Assembly: GCA_944323075.1 (NCBI GenBank)
Contig: CALURC010000012.1
Coordinates: 1-64,000, forward strand
DNA: 64,000 nt
Direction: 5' to 3'
DNA from: an uncultured Alistipes sp.
GTDB lineage: Bacteria > Bacteroidota > Bacteroidia > Bacteroidales > Rikenellaceae
This document shows, piece after piece, positions 1 through 7,891 of the stretch. Within the stretch, counting starts at the first letter, position 1. Each line of letters begins with the position of its first letter. A program made the translations under genes and the position numbers. Below the pieces are notes generated by a model. The model ran no database searches, was not told where the DNA came from, and saw nothing but the letters and a program-made list of their open reading frames with translations.

Positions 1-433
1 TGTTGATGGAGATGTTTCTCAGGTCTGCGGCATTGTAAGCTTCGGAGACGACCGTTCCATTTTTATATAGGACGTAATCGGCCCAGAATGCGAGGTCGTA
101 AGTTCCTTTTTTGACCTGAAACTGGACGGGGATTTCGGATCCGGTTTCGTTGAGCAGGATTTCGTCGGAATAGGTGAACAGACCTTGTTGGTCGAAAACG
201 TTCATGGTTACGCGGAGTCGGAGGGTATCCGGAAGTGTTGTAACGGCTTTAGAGATAGGTTCGATCGATTGGTCGATGCCGTTCAGCCGGACAGTTACGG
301 TACAAAGTTCGGTTTGTGAATCATCGGGTCCTTGCGGTTCACTTGGCCCTTCTGTGTCGGCTGAATCTTTCGAACAGGCGGCTGCGAAAACGATCCAAGC
401 AGCCAGCAATAATGATTTGATTGTACGTTTCAT
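1..433 (-). CDS. Lipoprotein with shared Mfa-like N-terminal domain (C-terminus outside window)
   Basis: Partial gene: 144 codons are visible and the frame runs off the left edge. The start ATG at 431-433 is followed by a lipoprotein signal peptide with lipobox FAAAC (Cys20), so the product is probably an exported, lipid-anchored surface or periplasmic protein. Residues from about 45 to the edge match the N-terminal domain of the next two lipoproteins, including the blocks TLPDTLRLRVT, SEIPVQFQV and YDLAFWADYV. This looks like a fimbrillin/Mfa2-type beta-sandwich; a DUF6562-like assignment is possible but from memory only. It is the third gene of a minus-strand run after 5708 and 3796, with a 90-base gap upstream. 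Its C-terminal module, which differs in each sibling, is not visible, so function cannot be assigned. Confidence 0.8.
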   Translation of the reverse strand, partial: MKRTIKSLLLAAWIVFAAACSKDSADTEGPSEPQGPDDSQTELCTVTVRLNGIDQSIEPISKAVTTLPDTLRLRVTMNVFDQQGLFTYSDEILLNETGSEIPVQFQVKKGTYDLAFWADYVLYKNGTVVSEAYNAADLRNISIN

Positions 434-523
434 GATATTGAGTTTTTTATGTTGAGCTATTTTATTAAACGGTCGATTATGTCGACAATAACATTAAAAA
501 ATAGGTGTTTTAGAAAGGAAACC

Positions 524-3500
524 CTATTTTACGTCACGCCACGATTTATTTACAACAACCGGTGGATGTAAGGGGATAAAATCATAGACATAAGGAATGT
601 CGTATGTTGAAGCTGCCGTCTTTCGGTTGATAGCATCGTATGTTACAAATTCCTCATAATCGTACTGCCACTCTACGCCATAGGCTAATTTATGAATACG
701 ATAGTATATCGCTTCCCGAGAAGGAGCATTGAATCCCCCTGTATTGTAACGCATAATACTGTTTTCGGTAGGTCTCCATACTCCAGACCAATAGGTTAAT
801 CCTCCTTCGTAAGCGCCTAAGCCATCATATATATAGCGGTTATCTGCAAGGAAATGACTCCATCGAATCGAGGATAGATCATTTGTAAAGTCTACGTTTT
901 TTCTCCATCCCCAATCATCTTGCTGTCCACGGGTTCGTAGTACTTCACTATCTGGTATTGTGCCCATATCTTCGTAGGCGTATTCATCAGCGAGTTTCGA
1001 AAATCCGTGTCCACCAGCTTCATGATGGACTCCCTCGGCAAAAACAGTAGCATCACTACCTTTAGGAAAATATGCGATTGATATTCCGCTACCGTAATCG
1101 TTATTTGTATTCTCGGGATAGTACATATAACAGGTCCCGGCATAGTTGTCGGAATTCATGATTACAATAATCAATGCTTCATCCATACGTTCGTCGCTAA
1201 TTGCTTTTTGTGCATAGGAGAAGCATGTGGCGTCGTTGCCTCCGACTTCAGTTCCAACACCGAAGTAACAGTCAAGGGCAGTTTCTCCGTAGGGACTATA
1301 CCCTTCATTTTTCGATACGACCGTTATGGCATATACGTTGAACAACTCTCGGAAGGTTTTGTAGGGTTCTTCGGTAAACATGCTTTCTGCAGCGAATTGC
1401 AGATCATTCATATACTCACCCATTGCAATCTGTCTGTCGGAATAACCGTCGCCCATGAGTATGATGTCAATGCCGTTGCCGGTAGCTGCGCCTTGTAATG
1501 TAGTTACCTCTCCATCGTGAGAATAATCAGTCGATTCGTATAAATTGATCTCGGGATCCCCTAAGTTCGTAGAGAAAAAACTGGCTAACTCGTTTGCTTG
1601 GTCCACTTCATAAGAGTAAAACACCATTTCTCCATTTTGATTGATAACTGTCGTGGCTGGGTATGAAAAGAATGGATAGTAGAGGTTGAATTGCCAGTCT
1701 TGTTTGGGCTCAAGAAGCCAGTTCCCATTTTGTGTCCATGTAACAGTATGCCAAGGAATGTTATAAGATTCGATAAAAGATCTTACTTCAGATTCACTAT
1801 CGGTGAAACTTTGATCTGGTGAAACGTTACAATATCCGATGAAATCAATCCCTTTATTTTTATAAGCGTTGTAAATCGATAGAAAAGCATTGATGTCGGT
1901 ATTGCTGATATAAGATGGGGAAAATTGCCAAAGGACCGTATATTTATTTTCTGCATATGTTTGTTTTGATTGAATCAAATTTCCATTTAAATCGGTTACA
2001 GAAAAATCAGGGCCTTCGACGTAATAAGAGTCCGTATTGAAATCATTTCCTTGTAAAATATATGCCCAGCAGTAGTCCCATAATGTTTTATTTTGTTGTA
2101 ACGCAGAGGGAACATCTCCATAGAGACTGTTGCCATATAGGTATAAATATTCCAAAGAGGAAGATGAGCCTAAGTTGGAAGGGAGTGTTCCCGAGAGGTG
2201 GTTATTGTCCAGTGAAACAGATTTCAATGTCGTACTTTGTCCGATCCATTCCGGAACGGATCCTGAAAGGTAATTAAGGCTAAGGTCAAGTTGTTCCAGC
2301 TGGGTACAATTCCCGAGTTCTTCCGGAATGGATCCTGTTAATCCGCAATATTCCAGACCAAGAGATTTCAGCTTTGTACAATTACCGATCGATGCAGGGA
2401 TCTCTCTCTTCGACTCTGGAGACAAAGAATTCATCCAGAGTGATTCTAACGCGACAAGATTTCCAATTTCAGAGGGTATGTCTTGGTCGAGGAGACTTAT
2501 TGATAGAGTCTTAAGATTGGTCAGATTGAATATTGCTGATATATCTGTAAAACTATTTCCTTCAAACCATAATGTCTCCAATTTATTTAGTTTCCCGAAT
2601 TCAGAGGGGATTGAACCAGATAAATCGTTACCACTTAGATTTAGGGTAAATAGGTTTGATAGATTACAGAGTTCATTGGGAAGATAACCTTTCAGCTTGT
2701 TATATGGTAACGATATAAACCAGACGGAGCCATCGCCATAGGTGTCGATTCCATACCATTCATTTAATGGTCTATCAGAGCACCAGTTGGTATTATTTTC
2801 CCAATTGTCTCCGTCTGTTGCATTATATAGAGCGATCAGAGCTTCTCGTTCAATGGTGAGTTGATCGGCCGGATTATTTTCTTGTCCGAAGATGTAGACC
2901 TTGTCCGCATTCCACTCTTGATTTAAGACCAAAGAGAACGATGCCGAAGTACTATTTTCATTAAAGAAATCGCCTTTGAGGATAGTCTGGACATTCTTCT
3001 GTGTTTCGACATTTTCGACTTCGAAATTCGAAACAGAAGAGCCGTTCTTATCGAGTAGGTTGATCGAGCAGGTAAACGGGTCGCACGGGAAAATGTATCG
3101 GCTGACACCGAGTTGTTCTCCGGCAGTTAGAGTATTCGAGAAATATGTTCCGGATGAGTTGATTGTGGATTCTCCGGTGAGCAGGTTGATTGAAGATACA
3201 CTTTGGGAGAGCGAATATTGTATGGAAGAGATATTATTGGGGACAGTTTGGTCACTTTCTATTTTCAGCATGGCCACAGCTCGAGAGAGTTCGGTGCCGG
3301 AGGTGATTGCCACGTTACCGTCGACTACGACATCGTTGATCACGAGCGAGAAAGCATCGCTGGACATGGCGTTGTTGATCGATATGTTTCTCAGATCAGA
3401 GGAGTTGTATGCTTCGGAGACAACCGTTTCGTTTTTGTAAAGGACGTAATCGGCCCAGAACGCGAGGTCGTAGGTTCCTTTAGTGACTTGAAACTGGACG

Positions 3501-3796
3501 GGAATCTCGGATCCGGTTTCGTCGAACAGGAGTTTACAGGAATAGGTGAGTTGTCCTTGTTGGTCGAAGACGTTTAGGGTAACGCGTAACCGGAGGGTAT
3601 CAGGTAGTGTTGTGGCAGTTTTGGTTATGGGTTTAGCGGATTGTCCGATTTGATTCAGTCGGACAGTTACGGTGTATTGTTCGTTTGAACCCATTTCTGA
3701 GCTGACATCAGTTTTAGAGCAAGCTGTCAGCAGAACGATTGAGGTCAGAATGATCAGGATGGCGATATATAGCAGATATTTGACTTTCTGGAACAT
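524..3796 (-). CDS. Modular lipoprotein: Mfa-like domain, LRR, thioredoxin-like fold, M64 peptidase
   Basis: 1090 residues. The signal peptide ends in lipobox LLTAC (Cys26). Modules: the shared N-terminal domain (about 40-290); a plant-type LRR cap (from about 312) and LRRs with the GSIPxELGN pattern (about 355-600); a thioredoxin/TlpA-like segment (about 615-745) in which the usual WCxxC site reads WQFSPSY, so it has no redox cysteines; and an IgA-peptidase M64-type metallopeptidase (about 750-1090) with HHEAGGHGFSKLADEY beginning at residue 924. The histidines, Glu926 and downstream Asp-Glu are the expected zinc and catalytic region. Family members are secreted proteases of gut Bacteroidetes; the substrate here is unknown. 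It is preceded by a 160-base gap containing a perfect hairpin, and followed 90 bases on by a paralogue. M64 identification is firm; the thioredoxin-like call is moderate. Confidence 0.9.
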   Translation of the reverse strand: MFQKVKYLLYIAILIILTSIVLLTACSKTDVSSEMGSNEQYTVTVRLNQIGQSAKPITKTATTLPDTLRLRVTLNVFDQQGQLTYSCKLLFDETGSEIPVQFQVTKGTYDLAFWADYVLYKNETVVSEAYNSSDLRNISINNAMSSDAFSLVINDVVVDGNVAITSGTELSRAVAMLKIESDQTVPNNISSIQYSLSQSVSSINLLTGESTINSSGTYFSNTLTAGEQLGVSRYIFPCDPFTCSINLLDKNGSSVSNFEVENVETQKNVQTILKGDFFNENSTSASFSLVLNQEWNADKVYIFGQENNPADQLTIEREALIALYNATDGDNWENNTNWCSDRPLNEWYGIDTYGDGSVWFISLPYNKLKGYLPNELCNLSNLFTLNLSGNDLSGSIPSEFGKLNKLETLWFEGNSFTDISAIFNLTNLKTLSISLLDQDIPSEIGNLVALESLWMNSLSPESKREIPASIGNCTKLKSLGLEYCGLTGSIPEELGNCTQLEQLDLSLNYLSGSVPEWIGQSTTLKSVSLDNNHLSGTLPSNLGSSSSLEYLYLYGNSLYGDVPSALQQNKTLWDYCWAYILQGNDFNTDSYYVEGPDFSVTDLNGNLIQSKQTYAENKYTVLWQFSPSYISNTDINAFLSIYNAYKNKGIDFIGYCNVSPDQSFTDSESEVRSFIESYNIPWHTVTWTQNGNWLLEPKQDWQFNLYYPFFSYPATTVINQNGEMVFYSYEVDQANELASFFSTNLGDPEINLYESTDYSHDGEVTTLQGAATGNGIDIILMGDGYSDRQIAMGEYMNDLQFAAESMFTEEPYKTFRELFNVYAITVVSKNEGYSPYGETALDCYFGVGTEVGGNDATCFSYAQKAISDERMDEALIIVIMNSDNYAGTCYMYYPENTNNDYGSGISIAYFPKGSDATVFAEGVHHEAGGHGFSKLADEYAYEDMGTIPDSEVLRTRGQQDDWGWRKNVDFTNDLSSIRWSHFLADNRYIYDGLGAYEGGLTYWSGVWRPTENSIMRYNTGGFNAPSREAIYYRIHKLAYGVEWQYDYEEFVTYDAINRKTAASTYDIPYVYDFIPLHPPVVVNKSWRDVK

Positions 3797-3868
3797 AGAG
3801 ATGTGTGGCTTTGATGGTTCAGGTATGGGGAATAGATAACGGTGAATGGAATCGGATTTTGGGGTAAT

Positions 3869-3900
3869 GCCGGTATCCGTTTTTCACAACGGATACCGGC
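3869..3900. other. Perfect intercistronic hairpin without a T-run
   Basis: GCCGGTATCCGT (3869-3880) and ACGGATACCGGC (3889-3900) form a perfect 12-bp stem with an 8-base loop, between the stop of the 583-residue lipoprotein and the start of the M64 lipoprotein. Neither strand has a T-run after it, so it is not a classical terminator. It could be an mRNA 3'-end stabiliser or processing site that adjusts expression within the operon. Confidence 0.6.
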
Positions 3901-3956
3901 TGTTCCCCTGAATCAGCAATTAAAAAGGTTATAATATAAATGCTCTGTAGTTTACA

Positions 3957-5708
3957 TTATAGAGGTTTGGTGACAATATTTACATCTGCAGGACCGGAGA
4001 TTCCATAATCATAACCTTGCCAGATATAAATGGTCGTTAATGGATTGTTATAGCATTCAACGTAATTGGAAATATCTCGAACATAATATAGATCCAAAAC
4101 AGAAAGATTGTTGTCATGGCAAGCTAATGAAGAGAGAGAACAAGGACTAGGAAGTGCCAAAGATTCAATCTGATTATTTGAACAATCTAAATTATACAAT
4201 AGATTGTTTGTTGTTAAATCTAATGTTGTTAGGTTACATTCTGTACAAGTTAACTGAGTTAGTGCGCTTGAATTTGTTAGGTTGATTGATTTGATCGGAC
4301 AAGTGTAAATGGCAACTTTACTTAAATTAGGCCTGTTGGAGAGCTCTAATTTGTCAATACTTACCGTGTTTAAATATATGTCTGCAACTCCTGTGTTGAA
4401 ATTTATCGAACCGATATTAACTTCATTGAAGTCTATATCGGTTAATACTGTATTTGTTTCAAAATCTATATCAGGAATAGTAACGGCTGTAATATCAAAT
4501 TTTTTAAGAGCAGAGTTATGACTTAAATCCATATTTTCGACTGTAATATGAATTCCGTCATAAATTGTCTTGTCAGAGTTGAATATAAAAGATGTCAGGG
4601 AAGTGAAATACTCAATGCCTTCGAATGATTTGATCGGATAGTCTTTTGCATGTCTAATGTAAATTTCTCTTACATTTTTGATCTCTTTGTATTGGATGAT
4701 ACCGTTGCCGTCAGCATCGAAATTGGCCAAGCAGAAGTTTTTAAACGCTTCGTCGGGAAAGACGATCTCCTGATCGTTGATGTTCGGTCCCGAAGGTTGC
4801 GCGTTGGGCGTGATTACATAGTTCCGATCAGCGTTCCACGCAGTCTCCATGCCCAACGTGAGGGACGTTGAAACGCCGTCAGAGAAAAAATTTCCCTTCA
4901 ATACCGTCTTGACATTCGGCTCCGTCGCTACATTTTCCATCTCATAGGCCACAATCGGCTCTCCGCTCTCGCCCAATGCTTCAATTGTACAGGTAAACTT
5001 GTCGCATGGCAACAGATAGCGACTGATATCGATCGGAGAACCCGCTGTAAGTGCGTTCTCGTAGGAAACAGGACTCTCCGATATGGTGGGCAGACCGGTC
5101 AACAGGTTGAGTGAAGTTGTCGTCTTCGACAGCGTATAACGAACCTGTTTTGCGGCTTCCGGTACGTTGTCGGTACTTTCGATTCTCAGCATCGAAACAG
5201 CACGAGTAAGCGAAGTCCCTTCGGTAAGGGTCATGTCATCATTCACGTCTATCTCGCGGAGAATCAGAGAAAATGCATCTCCATTGAAGTCCGCGTCCGG
5301 AGTGATCTCCTGTAATGTAGAGAATGAGTAGGCCTGTTCGCTTACGGCATTGTCTTTGAAGACTACATAGTCGGCCCAGAAGGCTATGTCATACAGACCC
5401 TTCTCGATCATGAATTCTACGGGAATCGATCCGCCGCTTTCGGTCAGTAATTTTTCGTCGGAGTAGACTACGTTTCCGTCGTTGTTGAATACGTTCAGAG
5501 TTACGCGCAGACGTAATGTGTCGGGTAACGTGACGGCAGCTTTGCTCATGGGTTCGAAGCTTTGGGAAATGCCGTCGAGCAGGATGGACACTTTGACTTT
5601 CTCGGTTGGGGCTGTCGGAAGGTTTGTTTCTGATTTGTTGCAACTCGTGGTGACGAATAGTGCAACGGCTGTTGCAAAACTTAGCAACCGATTGGCTCTG
5701 TAATACAT
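3957..5708 (-). CDS. Modular lipoprotein: Mfa-like domain plus EF-hand-like loop and LRR
   Basis: 583 residues. The signal peptide has lipobox TTSC (Cys23). Residues of about 40-300 are the shared N-terminal domain (TLPDTLRLRVTLNVF, YDIAFWADYV). Around residues 325-345, after the ANF start, sits a calcium-loop-like stretch DADGNGIIQYKEI. The remainder is an LRR solenoid of the LxxLxCxxNxLxxLDL type, with asparagine/cysteine ladders such as LDCSNNQIESL. No catalytic motif is visible, so a binding or adhesion role is the simplest inference. It is the first gene behind the promoter at 6011-6042 and its structured leader, and is followed by the M64 lipoprotein. ATG 5708 gives a good signal peptide; the longer GTG-initiated frame that reads through the leader is rejected. 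Confidence 0.85.
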   Translation of the reverse strand: MYYRANRLLSFATAVALFVTTSCNKSETNLPTAPTEKVKVSILLDGISQSFEPMSKAAVTLPDTLRLRVTLNVFNNDGNVVYSDEKLLTESGGSIPVEFMIEKGLYDIAFWADYVVFKDNAVSEQAYSFSTLQEITPDADFNGDAFSLILREIDVNDDMTLTEGTSLTRAVSMLRIESTDNVPEAAKQVRYTLSKTTTSLNLLTGLPTISESPVSYENALTAGSPIDISRYLLPCDKFTCTIEALGESGEPIVAYEMENVATEPNVKTVLKGNFFSDGVSTSLTLGMETAWNADRNYVITPNAQPSGPNINDQEIVFPDEAFKNFCLANFDADGNGIIQYKEIKNVREIYIRHAKDYPIKSFEGIEYFTSLTSFIFNSDKTIYDGIHITVENMDLSHNSALKKFDITAVTIPDIDFETNTVLTDIDFNEVNIGSINFNTGVADIYLNTVSIDKLELSNRPNLSKVAIYTCPIKSINLTNSSALTQLTCTECNLTTLDLTTNNLLYNLDCSNNQIESLALPSPCSLSSLACHDNNLSVLDLYYVRDISNYVECYNNPLTTIYIWQGYDYGISGPADVNIVTKPL

Positions 5709-5760
5709 AAAGTTGTGAAATTGTGCCGGTCCCTTGGCTGTTTAGGTTTAGTAAAGGCAC

Positions 5761-5898
5761 ATAAAAAACGTGGGACCTTAACTTTCGTTTCTGAGGTATC
5801 GCCAAACACCTTGCAACCAAATAAGTAAAGCCCACGTTATTCACGCAGGCATTAACTTTACTCTTGGTTGCTTCAAAATTTTGGCGATTTTCAGAAAC
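5761..5898 (-). ncRNA. Structured leader element / candidate cis-regulatory RNA
   Basis: On the minus strand two arms pair through four successive helices: 5891-5898 with 5787-5794, 5880-5887 with 5799-5806, 5864-5871 with 5813-5820, and 5856-5862 with 5824-5830, each 7-8 bp. A further perfect 8-bp pairing joins AACGTGGG in the hairpin loop (5831-5838) with CCCACGTT downstream (5767-5774), immediately followed by a T-run. The long hairpin and this terminator-like stem can only coexist as a pseudoknot, so the element could switch between read-through and termination. It lies between the promoter (6011-6042) and the lipoprotein ATG (5708). From memory, similar sequences recur upstream of Bacteroidales surface-protein genes; this could not be checked. 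Confidence 0.6.
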
Positions 5899-6010
5899 AA
5901 GAATAAAAGCTAACGCTTTTTATGTATATCTACAACTATTTGAGTTGTAATGGATTTTTAGTTCTTAGTATGACTGTATCATAAGCACTTTTATTGTTAG
6001 TAGGTTTTCG

Positions 6011-6042
6011 CAAATATAGAGATCATTATTTGGATATGCAAA
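6011..6042 (-). promoter_or_regulatory. Bacteroidetes-type promoter for the modular lipoprotein operon
   Basis: Minus strand: TTTG (6042-6039), a 20-base spacer, then TATATTTG (6018-6011), matching TTTG/TAnnTTTG at the preferred spacing. Transcription should begin near 6004, giving a leader of about 300 bases before 5708. Confidence 0.75.
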
Positions 6043-6160
6043 TGAATTTCTTGTAAGTACTTTGTTTTTTTGTGTCTGTTTTTCAGTGTTTTATAATGTA
6101 TTCTGGCAGTCATTTGTTAGAAGCTGATAAGTCTATTTGTAAGTCATAGTTTAAATATAA

Positions 6161-6192
6161 AAAAGCGAGTTGTCCTAAAACAACTCGCTTAA
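6161..6192 (-). terminator. Rho-independent terminator
   Basis: An 11-bp stem AAGCGAGTTGT/ACAACTCGCTT (6165-6175, 6182-6192) with a 6-base loop is followed on the minus strand by a T-run. It ends transcripts from the TIM-barrel gene and upstream operon. Confidence 0.85.
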
Positions 6193-6435
6193 AGTAAAAC
6201 AAGATATTATCCACACAAGATATGTACTTGTTTGTTTTGCCTATTTGAGGCGGTGAAATTCTATTTGCAAAATATCTGTTCGGAAGATAGATATAGTTTA
6301 GCAGGAACGATGATGTAATAGGAATTTTTCTCTGCAATCCATATAGATCCTCCCTTAACTATTGCATAACAGTCTTTTTATCAGATCCGTCAAAATAACA
6401 GATAAAAAGCATCTCTTTTATTGTCTGGTTAGAGC

Positions 6436-7407
6436 TTATTTGACGAGTTTGCGTAAGAAACGTGAAGTAGCTACTGCATCGTTGGCTTGAATGAGCCCTT
6501 CGATTTCCGTGTAATACTCTTCGACGATCTCTTCGTATTTTTTGACCCAATAAAGACTTTCAGAAATAGCGTCAATTGCATCTTCACGATAGGGATATTG
6601 ATCCATCGATAACCAGCCCTTGTAATTCGTCTTTTTCAACCAGAAAAGGAGTTCTACATATGTGGTCATATGGACACTGCTGACGATCATGTCGTCATCC
6701 CAGCTTCCGTGATTGTCGTTAAAATGCATGTGGAAAAGCATGTCTCCTGCTCTTTTTGCCAATACGACGGCTTCTGCGACATTTTCACCGGCTACAAAGC
6801 TGTGCCCCGTGTCGATGGTGACACCTACGTTCGCGCATCCTGTCTCTTTGGCAGCCAAAATAGTATCTGCCATACGGGCATGGTAAGAGAAATTGCGGGG
6901 CTCTTTAGGCTTGTATTCCAAAGCGAATTGCAACGTCGGAAATTCGAGAGCGAGCTTCTGTATGGCATCGGTCATCCATTGACGTTCTTGATTGTAGTCA
7001 GCGGTCAATTGATAGTCATAACCGTCTTGTGCCATCCAGAGGTTCATGATTTTACAATCGATCTCCAGAGCGACCTCACACATGCTGCGAAGATAGTCGA
7101 TCGCTTTTTGACGAATGGCAGGATTTGTATTGGAGATACAGCCTTTCCCATAGTCTTTGTCGGTAAAGGTGTCCGGAATGATCGAAGCGCATGTCAGTCC
7201 ATAGCCTTCGAGCCGTTTTTTCATGTCTTTTACGTTATCCGGCCGAATATCCCACGTGCCCACCAGTTCGATACCCTTGATATACGGCATTTTCTTTGCT
7301 GCCATATCCAACATCTCTTCGGAGGACGGATTGTTTTTGTAACCCTTGCAGAATCGGTCGCAAGTATTACCTAAGTTGCCTAAGATGATCGAATATTTGT
7401 TGTCCAT
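6436..7407 (-). CDS. Xylose-isomerase-like TIM-barrel sugar isomerase/epimerase
   Basis: 323 residues, about the usual length for the AP-endonuclease-2/xylose-isomerase-like TIM-barrel family, which interconverts keto- and aldo-sugars or epimerises sugar acids using a divalent metal. Candidate metal ligands fall at typical points: the Glu in FALEYKP, the Asp-His in TIDTGHS, the His in MHFNDNHG and the Asp in SMDQYP. There is no signal peptide, so it is cytoplasmic. It follows the ACT-domain gene by 41 bases and may be the last cistron of the aryl-acid operon. A TAnnTTTG match at 7444-7451 could give it its own promoter, though no good upstream box is seen. The substrate cannot be told from sequence. 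Confidence 0.8.
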   Translation of the reverse strand: MDNKYSIILGNLGNTCDRFCKGYKNNPSSEEMLDMAAKKMPYIKGIELVGTWDIRPDNVKDMKKRLEGYGLTCASIIPDTFTDKDYGKGCISNTNPAIRQKAIDYLRSMCEVALEIDCKIMNLWMAQDGYDYQLTADYNQERQWMTDAIQKLALEFPTLQFALEYKPKEPRNFSYHARMADTILAAKETGCANVGVTIDTGHSFVAGENVAEAVVLAKRAGDMLFHMHFNDNHGSWDDDMIVSSVHMTTYVELLFWLKKTNYKGWLSMDQYPYREDAIDAISESLYWVKKYEEIVEEYYTEIEGLIQANDAVATSRFLRKLVK

Positions 7408-7448
7408 AGGTAAGTAAATGTTTAGTTAAGATTATACAATAGTCAAAT

Positions 7449-7868
7449 TTAATATTTTGTATTGAAGTTTACCACGTCAGAAGCGCTGTTTTTTAAAGTT
7501 TCAATACATTTTTCGACATCCGTCGGTCGGATGACTACATTGGCAAGTTCACCTTCTGAAAAGGCGTACATGTACTCGATAAAGATCTCTTTACGGGCGA
7601 GAATGTCGAGGATTGCAGAGAGAGCACCGGGACGATTGGCACAACTCAGGCAGATCACGTCGGTCAGCATTACGGCAAATCCTGCTTCACGGAGAGCCTC
7701 TTTGGCTGCGTTCACATCGGATACGATCATGCGGAGTATACCGAAGTCGGTCGCATCGGCCAGACTGAAAGCATTCATGTTGACCCCTTTTTCGCCTAAG
7801 ATACGGGCAACGTCGTTGATACGTCCCGTTTTGTTTTCGATGAAAACGGATAATTGCTTTATAGTCAT
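7449..7868 (-). CDS. Tandem ACT-domain amino-acid-binding protein
   Basis: 139 residues forming two ACT-like halves. The first begins QLSVFIENKTGRINDVARIL (residues 4-70) and the second VICLSCANRPGALSAILDIL (about 72-139). Both carry the Gly-containing turn after strand 1 where ACT domains bind amino acids. No catalytic domain is attached, so this is probably a regulator of, or sensor for, the adjacent enzymes. It sits 23 bases after paaK, and such an ACT protein commonly accompanies anaerobic-type PaaK and indolepyruvate oxidoreductase. A role in sensing an aromatic or branched amino acid is inferred from context. Confidence 0.85.
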   Translation of the reverse strand: MTIKQLSVFIENKTGRINDVARILGEKGVNMNAFSLADATDFGILRMIVSDVNAAKEALREAGFAVMLTDVICLSCANRPGALSAILDILARKEIFIEYMYAFSEGELANVVIRPTDVEKCIETLKNSASDVVNFNTKY

Positions 7869-7891
7869 AGGTCTTAAGTTTTTAGGTTCGG

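Larger units (their letters stand above)
5709..6435. other. 727-base gene-free region: leader, promoter and terminator
   Basis: This stretch has no credible gene. From right to left it holds about 240 bases after the TIM-barrel gene, the terminator at 6161-6192, the promoter at 6011-6042, and a roughly 300-base leader with long-range pairing (5761-5898) before the lipoprotein start. Small ORFs here cross the terminator or the paired arms and look spurious. Confidence 0.75.

Noticed and set aside
5389-5844. A 151-codon minus-strand frame starting with GTG in the leader
   Set aside because: It starts in the hairpin loop, runs across the terminator-like stem and through the lipoprotein signal region in a wrong frame; it is probably a shadow.
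6110-6337. A 75-codon minus-strand reading frame
   Set aside because: It crosses the terminator at 6161-6192 and shows no motif; treated as spurious.
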